DNA of 64,000 nucleotides from Pseudooceanicola sp. (GCF_029213205.1 NZ_JARGNH010000012.1:1-64000); one strand, 5' to 3'; shown: positions 52,781 through 62,119, counted from the first letter of the stretch. A program made the numbers and translations. Notes: generated by a model not told the origin, from the sequence alone.

Positions 52781-53944
52781 ATGATCCTGCATGATTTTAT
52801 GAGCTATGAATTGCTGCGCGTGATCTGGTGGGGCCTTCTGGGGGTATTGCTGATCGGCTTTGCCCTGACAGACGGGTTCGACATGGGGGTCGGCGCGCTT
52901 TTGCCCTTCGTCGCCAAGACCGATGTCGAACGCCGCGTTGCGATCAATACGGTCGGCCCGGTCTGGGAAGGCAACCAGGTCTGGTTCATCCTTGGCGGTG
53001 GCGCGATCTTTGCCGCCTGGCCGCCACTTTACGCGGTCAGTTTTTCGGGCTTTTACCTTGCGATGTTTGTCATCCTCGCGGCCTTCATCGTGCGGCCGGT
53101 GGCGTTCAAATACCGCTCCAAGCGCGACGACCCGCGCTGGCGCAACACCTGGGACTGGGCGCTGTTCGGCAGTGGTGCAATCCCAGCGCTCTTGTTTGGT
53201 GTGGCGGTCGGCAACGTGATCCAGGGGGTTCCGTTCCACTTTACCGATGATCTGCACACCATCTACGAGGGGGCATGGTACATGAAGTTCATCGGCCTGC
53301 TTGATCCGTTCTCTCTCCTTGCCGGTGTTGTGTCCTTTGCGATGCTGGTGATGCATGGCGGCGCGTGGTTGACCCTGAAAGCCGAAGGTGTGGTGCAGGC
53401 ACGGGCCCGTGCGATCGGATCCATTGCGGCGCTGGTGGCTGTCGGCGCTTACGTTCTGGCGGGCCTGTGGATGGCCGTCGGCATCGAAGGCTTCCGGATC
53501 GTGGGGGATTACCTGACCAATGGCCCCTCCAATCCTTTGCACTTCGAGGTCGAGCGCACGTCGTCCTGGCTGAGCGCCTATGCGGATCGTCCGTGGATCG
53601 TTGTCGCACCGGTTCTGGGGATCCTAGGCGGCTTGCTGACCTTTCTCGGTCTGCGGGCCGGGCGCGAAGTTTCAACCCTGCTGTTCTCGAAGATGGCGAT
53701 CCTCGGGGTGATTTCCTCGGTTGGCCTGACCATGTTCCCGTTCATCATGCCCAGCTCAAGCGACCCGCAATCCTCGCTGACCGTCTGGAACAGCTCATCC
53801 TCGCACCTCACTCTGTTCATCATGCTGGTGGTCACGGCGATCTTCATGCCGCTGATCCTGATGTACACCGCCTGGGTCTACAAGGTGCTCTGGGGCAAGG
53901 TCACCGAGGCCGATGTTTCTGAAAACTCCAATTCCGTTTACTGA
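52781..53944 (+). CDS. cydB: Cytochrome bd ubiquinol oxidase subunit II
   Basis: The second subunit (387 aa) shows LIGFALTDGFDMGVGALLPF, PVWEGNQVWFILGGGAIFAA and WPPLYAVSFSGFYLAMF, the usual CydB landmarks. It starts 5 bp after cydA. It needs no cofactor of its own and stabilises subunit I. Confidence 0.96.
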   Translation: MILHDFMSYELLRVIWWGLLGVLLIGFALTDGFDMGVGALLPFVAKTDVERRVAINTVGPVWEGNQVWFILGGGAIFAAWPPLYAVSFSGFYLAMFVILAAFIVRPVAFKYRSKRDDPRWRNTWDWALFGSGAIPALLFGVAVGNVIQGVPFHFTDDLHTIYEGAWYMKFIGLLDPFSLLAGVVSFAMLVMHGGAWLTLKAEGVVQARARAIGSIAALVAVGAYVLAGLWMAVGIEGFRIVGDYLTNGPSNPLHFEVERTSSWLSAYADRPWIVVAPVLGILGGLLTFLGLRAGREVSTLLFSKMAILGVISSVGLTMFPFIMPSSSDPQSSLTVWNSSSSHLTLFIMLVVTAIFMPLILMYTAWVYKVLWGKVTEADVSENSNSVY

Positions 53945-53958
53945 AGAAAGGCTTCCCG

Positions 53959-54099
53959 ATGTGGTATTTTGCATGGCTTTTGGGCCTTCCGCTGGCCGCC
54001 ATCTTTGCCGTGATGAACGCGATGTGGCTTGAGTTGAAAGAAGATGAACGCAGGATGGCTGAAGGCGCAGACGCTTCGGCACAGGCACCACGGTCCTGA
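53959..54099 (+). CDS. cydX: Cytochrome bd small subunit CydX
   Basis: A 46-residue protein starting MWYFAWLLGLPLAAIFAVMN, followed by AMWLELKEDE and a hydrophilic tail. This is the CydX single-helix pattern, found directly after cydB in many bacteria. GAAAGGC lies just upstream of the ATG. CydX is needed for stable, active bd oxidase. Confidence 0.92.
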   Translation: MWYFAWLLGLPLAAIFAVMNAMWLELKEDERRMAEGADASAQAPRS

Positions 54100-54109
54100 C
54101 CGAGATGGT

Positions 54110-54146
54110 GGCCCGGCGGCGGTCTTCTTCTCGCCGCCGCCGGGCC
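54110..54146 (+). terminator. Strong stem-loop ending the cyd operon
   Basis: A 13-bp GC stem (54110-54122 with 54134-54146) closes an 11-nt loop. It lies 10 bp past the cydX stop. There is no long T-run. Confidence 0.7.
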
Positions 54147-54372
54147 TCGCCCCCATAACCTCAGCGACAGAAAGTCAGTCTAATGTCAGCTTCAGAAGCA
54201 GATCAGGCAATCGGATCGCGGCTTGCGAACCTGGTCGAAGGGCGTTTGTTCGACCCGGATGTCACAACGCTGGCCTGGTAGAAACACGCAGCACCGGCAC
54301 CGTTGCGCTGGAGCGGGTGCTCCCGAATGCACCATCGCCAGCCTGACAGAGTTTACCGAAAGGCAGTGAAAG

Positions 54373-55689
54373 ATGAAGTCCATCAATGAAATCCAGCCCT
54401 CGCGCCGCGCGTTCCTGGGGCTTACGCTCGGAGGGCTTGCAACCGCTGCTGCTGTGCGTCCAGCCTCCGCTCAACGGGTTCAGACAAAAGCGCGTATCGT
54501 GATCATCGGGGCAGGGGCGGCAGGGACATCCCTGGCCAACCGCCTCGTCGGGCGGCTGGACGGGGCAGAGATCACCATTCTCGATCCCAGTACCGAGCAT
54601 CTATATCAACCGGGCCTGTCGCTGGTGGCGGCCGGGCTGAAGCCAGCAAGCTACACGCAATCAAACACGGCCGACTGGCTGTCCAAGGGGATCACACTGA
54701 TCCCCGAAGCTGCCGCTGCCATTGACCCGGTCGCCAAGACCGTCAGCACAAGCGGCGCTCAGACATTCGCCTATGACTTCCTTGTCGTCGCACCTGGTCT
54801 TGTTCTGGATCACGACGCGATCGAGGGCTTCTCGCTTGACCTGGTCGGGACCAACGGCATCGGTGCGCTGTATCCCGGCGCTCAATATGCGGCCAAGACC
54901 TGGGAGGCCGCATCAAAGTTCACCGAAGACGGCGGCGTCGGGATCTTCACCCGCCCCGCGACAGAGATGAAATGCGCCGGCGCCCCGCTCAAGCATGCCT
55001 TCCTGATCGAAGACATCGCCACACGCACCGCTGGCGCGGGCAAGCATGAAATGCACTATGCCTCAAACAACAACAGCCTGTTCGGGCTGCCGATCGTTTC
55101 CGAAAAAGTGCGGATGCTGTTCGAGGACCGCGGCATCACTCCCCAATACAGCCATGTTCTCAAGGCGATAGAGCCGGGGCGCAAGATCGCGACCTTTGCC
55201 ACGCCCGAGGGGGATACAGAGATGGGGTATGACTATCTCCATGTCATCTCTCCGCAGCGCGCGCCCGATGTGGTTCGTCAATCCGGCCTGAGCTGGGCGG
55301 ACAAGTGGACAGATCAGGGCTGGGTCGAGGTCGATCAACAGACCCTGCGCCACCTGCGCTACCCCGAGGTTTTCGCGCTTGGCGATGTGGCCGGTGTGCC
55401 CAAGGGCAAGACCGCGGCCTCGGTGAAATGGCAGGTGCCGGTGGTCGAGGATCACCTGATCGCGGCCATTGAAGGGCGGGAAGGCAATGCTGTCTATGAC
55501 GGCTATACATCCTGCCCGCTGATGACACGGGTTGGCCGCGCGATGCTGGTCGAATTCGATTACCACAACAACCTGACCCCCTCTTTCCCCGGCATCATTG
55601 CCCCCTTGGAAGAGCTGTGGATCAGCTGGTTGATGGAAGAAGTGGCGCTGAAAGCGACCTATAACGCAATGTTGCGCGGCAAAGCCTGA
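54373..55689 (+). CDS. sqr: Sulfide:quinone oxidoreductase-type flavoprotein (Tat-exported)
   Basis: A 438-residue FAD enzyme that would oxidise sulfide and reduce quinone at the periplasmic membrane face. The Tat signal contains PSRRAFLGLTLGG and ends RPASAQ. The FAD motif is VIIGAGAAGTS; DFLVVAPG and VFALGDVAGVPKGKTAASVK follow. The redox Cys pair is visible in EMKCAGAPLKH and GYTSCPLMTR. It sits after the cytochrome bd genes, an oxidase that tolerates sulfide, so electrons could flow SQR-quinone-bd. A related flavocytochrome c sulfide dehydrogenase is less likely because no cytochrome gene is adjacent. Confidence 0.88.
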   Translation: MKSINEIQPSRRAFLGLTLGGLATAAAVRPASAQRVQTKARIVIIGAGAAGTSLANRLVGRLDGAEITILDPSTEHLYQPGLSLVAAGLKPASYTQSNTADWLSKGITLIPEAAAAIDPVAKTVSTSGAQTFAYDFLVVAPGLVLDHDAIEGFSLDLVGTNGIGALYPGAQYAAKTWEAASKFTEDGGVGIFTRPATEMKCAGAPLKHAFLIEDIATRTAGAGKHEMHYASNNNSLFGLPIVSEKVRMLFEDRGITPQYSHVLKAIEPGRKIATFATPEGDTEMGYDYLHVISPQRAPDVVRQSGLSWADKWTDQGWVEVDQQTLRHLRYPEVFALGDVAGVPKGKTAASVKWQVPVVEDHLIAAIEGREGNAVYDGYTSCPLMTRVGRAMLVEFDYHNNLTPSFPGIIAPLEELWISWLMEEVALKATYNAMLRGKA

Positions 55690-55700
55690 GGAGGCCGATC

Positions 55701-56057
55701 ATGGAACAACTAACGCCAGAGACCCTGATTGCCGTGTTCGAAGAAATCTTTGGGCGGGTGCTTTTCTGGGTGATGGTCGCGGCGGCTGTCGTCGTCACGC
55801 TGGCCTTTCTTTACGTTCTGATCCGCGATCGGTCGATGTCGATGCGGAAATTCCTGTTGTCGCAGCTTTCCATGCCATTTGGCGCGGTGGCGGCCGTTAT
55901 CTTTGTGCTGGCCATGACACATTCGCAACTGCGCGACATGGGGGGCGCGATTGACGTGATCGTGCTGTTGGGAATCGCGGCGATGGGGGCCGTTGGGATC
56001 GCGATATTTGTCTACACCGCGCAATCGCTGCTGCGCGGAAAGCCAGATGAGTCATGA
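55701..56057 (+). CDS. Small membrane protein downstream of sqr
   Basis: A 118-residue protein with three hydrophobic segments (FWVMVAAAVVVTLAFLYVLI, AVAAVIFVLAM, DVIVLLGIAAMGAVGIAIFV) and a charged RDRSMSMRKF loop. I believe it belongs to the DUF5368 group but could not check. It starts 11 bp after sqr with GAGGAGG upstream, so it is in the same transcript and may help sulfide oxidation or quinone handling. Confidence 0.75.
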   Translation: MEQLTPETLIAVFEEIFGRVLFWVMVAAAVVVTLAFLYVLIRDRSMSMRKFLLSQLSMPFGAVAAVIFVLAMTHSQLRDMGGAIDVIVLLGIAAMGAVGIAIFVYTAQSLLRGKPDES

Positions 56058-56110
56058 GTGTTTATAACATTTATTGGCTGATGATTTCTAAAGAGGAAGC
56101 AGTCTGACAC

Positions 56111-56128
56111 GGCTCTGTTGCACAAATC
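56111..56128. repeat. Solo terminal repeat resembling IS5-family (IS903 group) ends
   Basis: GGCTCTGTTGCACAAATC resembles IS903-type ends (GGCTTTGTTG...AAATC). No second end or transposase of that family was found here, so the element is lost apart from this end. Confidence 0.4.
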
Positions 56129-56135
56129 CCGGGAA

Positions 56136-56285
56136 AGCTTGAACAACGTCACACCCGCAGATGCCTACTTCGGGGGTGACAAAGCCATCCTGCAACAAAG
56201 GGAAAGGGTCAAACGAAAGACCCTCGAAGCGCGCCGCTTGCATCACTGCCAGCGCGCAAACCGGGCTCCGGTTGCGGCTGGATGA
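56136..56285 (+). mobile_element. Remnant of an IS3-family transposase C-terminus
   Basis: The frame reads SLNNVTPADAYFGGDKAILQ then QRERVKRKTLEARRLHH, the characteristic end of IS3 orfB proteins. It begins directly after the solo IS5-type end, so one insertion cut into the other. Confidence 0.8.
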
Positions 56286-56440
56286 AAGTTCAGTGGCAGG
56301 TCAAAACCTGTCGGGCGCTCTGCGATGCCGGTAAGCTCGCCAAAGTCACCATCAGGGCGGTCATGCGCAAGCTGTTGGTCCTCGCAAACGCCCTCATCCG
56401 GGACGACCGGAAATGGGCGCAAACAGCCCCTTACCAACAC
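56282..56440 (+). mobile_element. Remnant of an IS110-family transposase C-terminus
   Basis: The frame reads CRALCDAGKLAKVTIRAV then MRKLLVLANALIRDDRKW, matching the tail of IS110 transposases (AGK-x-KVA-x-MRKLL-x3-NA). The catalytic domains are missing. The frame continues openly into the acyl-CoA dehydrogenase gene but has no family similarity in between (56440-56704). Confidence 0.7.
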
Positions 56441-56704
56441 GAACAGTTTCTGAAGAAGATCGCCCGACAGTTCGTACCGCACCGCCGCCTTCGCCGAGTG
56501 GCAGTTCTCGTATTCAAGGTTCCGTTTGAACACATCAGGCTCTTGAAATGTTGTCCTGCAGAGTTGACCCGGAAGGGCATCCGCCCTGTGATGAGCCTTC
56601 AGAATCTGACTTTGTGGAGGAGACATGACTCGAACCCTGCACAAGAACGTCCATCACTTTCGACAGGTTGCGCCCGGCGACCGCCTTGCACAGAGGGTAA
56701 ACTC

Positions 56705-57907
56705 ATGACCGACACCCACCCGAGCTCCGGGTCAAATCCCGACCCCGATACCGACTGGAACGCTCTGCCCGAGGCAGAGTTTCGCGCCCATCTGCGCCGC
56801 TTTATCGACGAGAATTGCCCGCAGCATCTACGTTATGTCCGCCGTCGCCTGCCGCCGGCGGACACCTTGCCCTGGTATCACGCGCTGGCGGCGGCGGGGC
56901 TGATCGCGCCGGGCTGGCCGCGTATTCATGGCGGTATGGAATTGTCGCCGGGGCGCCATTTGGTGTTCATCGAAGAGATGGATGCCGCCGGGACCCCCTG
57001 GCTGCATGACAGCGGCGTGCGCAATCTCGGCCTCGCCATCATCGCCCATGGCACCGACGCGCAAAAGCAGCGCTACCTGCCCGCCATCCATGCGGGCGAT
57101 CAGATCTGGTGCCAGGGCTATTCCGAACCCGGCGCCGGATCGGATCTGGCCAGCCTGCGCTGCGCCGGAGAGATTGATGGCGACCGGCTGACCATCAATG
57201 GCCAGAAGATCTGGACCACCTCGGGCCAGCACGCCAACCATATGTTCATGCTGCTGCGCACCGAACGCGGCACCACGGCGCATCGCGGCATCACCTTCGC
57301 CCTGGTCGATATGGCGACCCCCGGCATCACCGTCCGCCCGATCTATAACCTGAACGACGAGGCCGATTTCTGCGAGGTGTTCTTTGACGATGTCACCATC
57401 AGCACCGATTGCATTCTCGGTCAGCCGCATGACGGCTGGAATGTTGCGCGTTCGGTTCTGGGCTTTGAACGGATCTGGGCCGGGTCGCCGCGCCGTGCCC
57501 GCCATGCGTTGGGCGAGCTTGAGGCGATCGTCGCGCAATCCGGGCTCAGCGGCGACGCGGTCTGGCAGGACCGGCTGGTGCAGGCGGAATTTGATACGCT
57601 GGATGCGCAGGACCTCTACCGCACCTTTGCCGAGCTGATCACCAGTGACGGTCAGGTCGGCACCGAGGTTTCGGCGCTCAAGATCTTTTCGACCGAGACC
57701 TTTCAGCGGATCAGCGAATGGACGCTGGAGGCGGCGGGCGCCGAGGGCGCGCTGGCGACCGATCTCGACAGCGACGCGCGCTCGGCACAGCCGCTCTACA
57801 CCTTTTTCGAAAGCCGGGCGCCGACAATCTTTTCCGGCACCAATGAAATCCACCGCAATATCCTGGCGCGCCGCGCCCTGGGACTTGGACGTGAGGACAA
57901 GGCATGA
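56705..57907 (+). CDS. Acyl-CoA dehydrogenase (large-type subunit)
   Basis: A 400-residue FAD enzyme that desaturates an acyl-CoA. It shows IWCQGYSEPGAGSDLASLRC, GDRLTINGQKIWTTSG and the C-terminal IFSGTNEIHRNILARRALGL. ATG 56705 has GAGGG upstream and begins the family-like part; the open frame before it contains IS debris. It overlaps a second, shorter dehydrogenase gene by 4 bp; such pairs often form alpha2-beta2 enzymes (PimC/PimD and steroid FadE pairs). Confidence 0.92.
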   Translation: MTDTHPSSGSNPDPDTDWNALPEAEFRAHLRRFIDENCPQHLRYVRRRLPPADTLPWYHALAAAGLIAPGWPRIHGGMELSPGRHLVFIEEMDAAGTPWLHDSGVRNLGLAIIAHGTDAQKQRYLPAIHAGDQIWCQGYSEPGAGSDLASLRCAGEIDGDRLTINGQKIWTTSGQHANHMFMLLRTERGTTAHRGITFALVDMATPGITVRPIYNLNDEADFCEVFFDDVTISTDCILGQPHDGWNVARSVLGFERIWAGSPRRARHALGELEAIVAQSGLSGDAVWQDRLVQAEFDTLDAQDLYRTFAELITSDGQVGTEVSALKIFSTETFQRISEWTLEAAGAEGALATDLDSDARSAQPLYTFFESRAPTIFSGTNEIHRNILARRALGLGREDKA

Positions 57908-58974
57908 GCGTGCTTGACCGGGACAGCGCTGCCCTACTGGCGCAATCGGTAGCGATCTATGCCGGGCGACCGGCGGGTTCACCCGAGGATCACCTTGCCG
58001 CGCTGCATGAGCAGGGCTGGCTTGCCGCCGCGCTGCCCGAGGCCAGTGGCGGCATGGGCTTTGGCGTCGATGCGGCGGCGATCATCGCCGGCGGGTTGGC
58101 GCGTGGCCAGATCGGCGAGCCCTTCACCGCGACGTTTCTGGCGGCGCGGGTGCTGGGGCTGGCGGCACCGGGTTCCGACAGCGCCAAGGCACTGGCCGAT
58201 GCCGGCGTTTTGTCGGCGCTGGCCTTTGATGAGGCGGGCGCGGCCCCCGTCCTGGCCAATGCTGACGGCGTGCTGACCGGCACCAAGCGCCGCGTCGCCG
58301 GGGCCGAAGCCGCTGCCCGGCTGATCGTGACCGCGACCCGCGACACTCAGCCAGTATTGGTCGAGCTTGACGCAACTGCGCCCGGTGTCGACGCCCGGCA
58401 TGCACGGCGGATCGACGGCGGCGCCCTGACCGAAATCAGTTTCGATGGCGCCAAGGGGACGATCATTGCCAGCGGTGACATCGTGCCGCAAGCTCTGCGC
58501 CAGGCGTTGGCGGAAACCGGGCTGGTGATCGCCGCCGAGTTGCTGGCCCATTGCGATAGCCTGCGCGAATTGACGCTGGAGCATCTGCGCACCCGCCGCC
58601 AGTTCGGTCAAAGCCTGGGCGGATTTCAGGCGCTGCAACACAAGGCAGTTGATATGTATCTCGGCGCCCTGCTGTCACGCTCGGTCCTCGATCACGCCAT
58701 AACCAAAGCGGCCGAGGATCTGTCGGCTGACGATCTCGACCGGCTGGCGTTTCGCGCCCGCGCCCGGCTCAACGATACCGCGATGCAACATGTCCGGCTG
58801 TCGATGCAATTGCTCGGCGCCTTTGGCACCACGGATGAAAGCCCGCTTGGCCCGCATATCAAGAGGGTGGTCCGTCTCTGTGGCTGGCTAGGCACCTCAG
58901 CCCAATACCGGGCACGCTACGCCGCCCTGGGCCGGGTGGCGACGCGCAACCAGGACAGAAAGGTCACAACATAA
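57904..58974 (+). CDS. Acyl-CoA dehydrogenase (small-type subunit)
   Basis: A 356-residue partner. The N-terminal part shows LPEASGGMGFGVDAAAIIAG, the C-terminal part RRQFGQSLGGFQALQHKAVD and LGAFGTTDESPLGPHIKRV. The usual GxNEI-R segment is degenerate (TTDESPLG), so FAD or substrate binding may depend on the partner. Its ends overlap both neighbours, showing translational coupling. Confidence 0.9.
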   Translation: MSVLDRDSAALLAQSVAIYAGRPAGSPEDHLAALHEQGWLAAALPEASGGMGFGVDAAAIIAGGLARGQIGEPFTATFLAARVLGLAAPGSDSAKALADAGVLSALAFDEAGAAPVLANADGVLTGTKRRVAGAEAAARLIVTATRDTQPVLVELDATAPGVDARHARRIDGGALTEISFDGAKGTIIASGDIVPQALRQALAETGLVIAAELLAHCDSLRELTLEHLRTRRQFGQSLGGFQALQHKAVDMYLGALLSRSVLDHAITKAAEDLSADDLDRLAFRARARLNDTAMQHVRLSMQLLGAFGTTDESPLGPHIKRVVRLCGWLGTSAQYRARYAALGRVATRNQDRKVTT

Positions 58975-61088
58975 TGAGCCGCACTTCCCCGCCCGAGGTT
59001 TCGGGTAAAGCCGATCTGATGGCCCTGTTCCGGCCCCGCGCCATTGCGCTGGTCGGGGCATCAGATGATCCCTTCAAGATCGGCGGGCGGCCGTTGCGCT
59101 ATATGACCGATGGCAAATCCGATGTGAAAATCTATCCGGTCAACCCGACCCGGGACGAGGTTCAGGGCCACAAGGCCTATCCCAGCATCGGCGCGATTCC
59201 CGAACAGGTCGATCAGGTGATCCTGGCGGTGCCCGCGTCCCGCGCCGAGGCAGCGGTGGCCGACGGGCTGGCGGCCGGGGTGCGAAGTTTCGTGATGTTT
59301 ACCGCCGGTTTCGCCGAGGCCGGGCCCGAGGGGATCGTGGCGCAGGAAAAGCTGGTCGCCACCATCCGCGCCGGTGGTGCCCGGCTGCTGGGGCCGAACG
59401 CCATGGGCCTGCTGAACATGAAGGACCGGATCTATTCGACCTTTTCCAGCGCCATGGACCGCGGCGAACAGGCGGTTGGCCGGGTCGGCGTGGTCAGCCA
59501 GAGCGGCGCGGTCGGGTCTTATATCCACAACCTTCTGACCAAGCGCGGCGTTGCCCTGTCGAAATTTGTCGCCACCGGCAACGAGGCCGATGTCGAGGCT
59601 GCCGAATGCGCCGAATGGATGGCCAATGACCCGGAAACCGATGTGGTGGTGGTCTATCTGGAAACCGGCCGCGACGGGCCGGGGTTGATGCGCGCGCTCG
59701 ACACCGCGCGGCGCAACCGCAAGCCGATGATCGTGCTCAAGGCCGGTCGCACCGATGCCGGGCAATCGGTGGCAGCCAGCCACACCGGCGCGATGGCTGG
59801 CTCGGCGGCGGTGTTCGAATCGGTGCTGCAGGCCAAGGGCGCGCTCGTCGCCCGCTCGATGCCGGATCTGGTGGACATGGCCTATGTCTGTGCCAACGGG
59901 CAGTTGCCCAAGGATAACACACTGGCCATCGTCACCGTTTCCGGCGGCGCCGGGGTGATGGCGACGGATGCGGCGATGGAACAGGGCATGACAATGCCGC
60001 CGATGTCCGAAGCCGCCTTTGACATAGTGCGTCAGACCCTGCCATTGGCGGTCGGACGCAATCCGCTGGACACCACAGCCGCGACCATCGGCGACCGGAC
60101 CCTGTTCATGGGCGCGGTCGAAACCATGCTGGACTCGCAGCCCTATGGTTCGGCGATGTTCTTTATGGCCAATGCCGGGATGAACACCCGCGACATCGCG
60201 GCGATGAGCGACAGCCTCAGCGCCCTGCGCGCGCGCTTTCCCGACACCAATTTCGCGATCTGCACCCAGAGCACGCCAGAAAACGCCCGCGCGCTTGAGG
60301 CGCTCGGCTTCATGGTGTTCCTTGACCCCGAAGCCTGCGTCAGGGCCTTTGCCGCCCTCAGCCGGCTGCCCGGAATTTTCGCGAACAGCGATGCCGCCGA
60401 TACCTCTGCCTTGCCCGCGCAAATGGCACTGCCAGCGCGGATTGACGAAGCAGGCGCTTCGGAGTTGCTGGCATCTGCCGGACTCCCGTTTGCCCGCACC
60501 GGCACGGCTGCGACGGCCGAGGCGGCGATCGCTCTGGCCCAGGACATCGGATTTCCGGTGGTGCTCAAGATCCGCTCGCCCGATATCGCCCATAAATCCG
60601 AGGTCGGCGGCGTCAAGGTCGGCCTGGCGGATGCCGCTGCCGTGCAGCAAGCCTTTGATCAGGTCACGGCCAATGCGAAAAAGGCCGCCCCAGAGGCGGA
60701 AATCCTGGGGGTGACCGTGTCGCAGATGGTCAGCGGCGGGGTGCAGACCATCCTTGGGGTGCACCGCGATCCGACCTTTGGCCCGATGGTAATGGTTGGG
60801 CTCGGCGGGATCTTTACCGAGGTGCTGAAGGATACGGTGATGCGGCCTGCGCCGGTGTCACGCACCGCCGCGCTGGCGATGATCAAGAGCCTGAAGGGGT
60901 TTGCGATCCTCGACGGCGCCCGGGGCGAAGCGGCAGCCGATATCGGCGCGCTGGCCGATGCGCTGGTGACGCTGTCGCGCTTTGCCGCCGCCCAAGGCGA
61001 GACCCTGTCGGGGGCCGAGATCAATCCAATGTTGGTGCTGCCCGAGGGCTGTGTCGCGGTGGATGCGCTGATCCTGCCCGCCGGGTAA
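58974..61088 (+). CDS. Acyl-CoA synthetase, NDP-forming (fused ACD-type), paralogue
   Basis: A 704-residue fused ligase like that at 32132. The CoA-binding domain starts IALVGASDDPFKIGG; the phosphohistidine region is ASHTGAMAGSAAVF; the ATP-grasp part has VVLKIRSPDIAHKSEVGGV and MVMVGLGGIFTEVLKD. The stop of the small dehydrogenase overlaps its ATG. It probably activates the acid whose CoA ester is oxidised by the dehydrogenase pair. Confidence 0.92.
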   Translation: MSRTSPPEVSGKADLMALFRPRAIALVGASDDPFKIGGRPLRYMTDGKSDVKIYPVNPTRDEVQGHKAYPSIGAIPEQVDQVILAVPASRAEAAVADGLAAGVRSFVMFTAGFAEAGPEGIVAQEKLVATIRAGGARLLGPNAMGLLNMKDRIYSTFSSAMDRGEQAVGRVGVVSQSGAVGSYIHNLLTKRGVALSKFVATGNEADVEAAECAEWMANDPETDVVVVYLETGRDGPGLMRALDTARRNRKPMIVLKAGRTDAGQSVAASHTGAMAGSAAVFESVLQAKGALVARSMPDLVDMAYVCANGQLPKDNTLAIVTVSGGAGVMATDAAMEQGMTMPPMSEAAFDIVRQTLPLAVGRNPLDTTAATIGDRTLFMGAVETMLDSQPYGSAMFFMANAGMNTRDIAAMSDSLSALRARFPDTNFAICTQSTPENARALEALGFMVFLDPEACVRAFAALSRLPGIFANSDAADTSALPAQMALPARIDEAGASELLASAGLPFARTGTAATAEAAIALAQDIGFPVVLKIRSPDIAHKSEVGGVKVGLADAAAVQQAFDQVTANAKKAAPEAEILGVTVSQMVSGGVQTILGVHRDPTFGPMVMVGLGGIFTEVLKDTVMRPAPVSRTAALAMIKSLKGFAILDGARGEAAADIGALADALVTLSRFAAAQGETLSGAEINPMLVLPEGCVAVDALILPAG

Positions 61089-61110
61089 GCGCCATTTGCG
61101 CGCCCGTGTC

Positions 61111-61136
61111 GCCGCCCCGGAACAATCCGGGGCGGC
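61111..61136. terminator. Stem-loop between convergent operons
   Basis: A perfect 10-bp GC stem (GCCGCCCCGG/CCGGGGCGGC) with a 6-nt loop lies in the 57-bp gap between the ligase and the tctC-type gene. It likely ends both transcripts. Confidence 0.7.
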
Positions 61137-61145
61137 GGACATTGC

Positions 61146-62096
61146 TTAGTTGGAAATGCCGCGCTCTTCGGCCAGCTTTTTCCATTTCGCCATCTCGTTG
61201 GACAGGCGCACGTTCACCTCGGCAACCGAGCTGGTTTCGATATTGATATCGATCGGTGCAACCACGGCCTGGAACTCCGGGCTCAACACCAGTTCGTTGA
61301 CCTCGGTATTGATGAACTCGACAAGTTCGTCAGGCACCGCGGAAGGCACGAACAATCCGATCCACTGGCGGACCTGCACATCGGGATAGCCCGCCTCGGT
61401 GGTGGTCGGCACATCGGGCAGCGCCGTCACCCGACGATCATCCATCACCGCCAACGCGTTCAACTTGCCTGCGCGGATCTGATCGGCAGCGGTGGGGACC
61501 GAGGTGTCAAAGACATCGGCCTCTTTGCTGAGAACCGCGACCATGGCGGGGCCGCCGCCCTTGTAATGCACGATGTCAAGGTCAAGCCCGGCATCGGACA
61601 GGAACTTTTCCATCCCGAAATGGGTGGTGGTGCCCAGACCGGCCGTCGCTGCGAACATGTCGCTGCCCTTGGCCTTTTCGACAAATTCCGCCAGGGTCTT
61701 GATGCCGGTATCAGCATTCACGATCAGGATATAGGCGACATAGCCAACAATCCCGATCGGTTTCATCTCGGTCACCGGATCGAACGGCAGATCCTTGTAG
61801 ACCGCCGGGGCGGTGGCAAAGGCCGATGTCGTCAGCAGGATGGTGTGCCCGTCGGGCTGGGCTTGGCTGACATAGGCAGTGCCGACCATCGAGCCGCCGC
61901 CGGGCTTGTTCTCGACCACAACGGCCTGTCCCCATTTCTCTGACAGGGCGGTTGCCAGATGGCGGGCGAAAATATCAGTGTTGCCACCGGGCGAATAGGG
62001 CACAACAAGCGTGACAGTGCCCGACGGATAATCCGCCGCCAGTGCCCCCTGGGTGAGGCCGAGCATCAGTGCCGCAGCCGTAAGTAACTTTCTCAT
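61146..62096 (-). CDS. tctC: Tripartite tricarboxylate transporter binding protein (TctC/Bug)
   Basis: A periplasmic binding protein (316 aa) with signal peptide ending GALAAD and the Bug-family landmarks VVPYSPGGNTDIFARHLA, VVVENKPGGGSMVGTAYVS and SDMFAATAGLGTTTH. It is the last gene of the tct operon here; GGAGGAA precedes the start. The ligand is probably a carboxylic acid, perhaps the substrate of the neighbouring acyl-CoA genes. Confidence 0.94.
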   Translation of the reverse strand: MRKLLTAAALMLGLTQGALAADYPSGTVTLVVPYSPGGNTDIFARHLATALSEKWGQAVVVENKPGGGSMVGTAYVSQAQPDGHTILLTTSAFATAPAVYKDLPFDPVTEMKPIGIVGYVAYILIVNADTGIKTLAEFVEKAKGSDMFAATAGLGTTTHFGMEKFLSDAGLDLDIVHYKGGGPAMVAVLSKEADVFDTSVPTAADQIRAGKLNALAVMDDRRVTALPDVPTTTEAGYPDVQVRQWIGLFVPSAVPDELVEFINTEVNELVLSPEFQAVVAPIDINIETSSVAEVNVRLSNEMAKWKKLAEERGISN

Positions 62097-62119
62097 TTTT
62101 CTTCCTCCTTTGGTGAAAA

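Noticed and set aside
54183-54281. 32-codon frame upstream of sqr
   Set aside because: No ribosome site stands out and no family is recognisable; it may be part of a decayed gene but cannot be supported.
56282-56704. N-terminal extension of the acyl-CoA dehydrogenase frame
   Set aside because: It encodes an IS110 transposase tail and unrelated sequence; a good ribosome site and the family start lie at 56705.
59061-60764. 567-codon minus-strand frame
   Set aside because: Antisense to the second acyl-CoA synthetase gene; histidine- and arginine-rich shadow composition.
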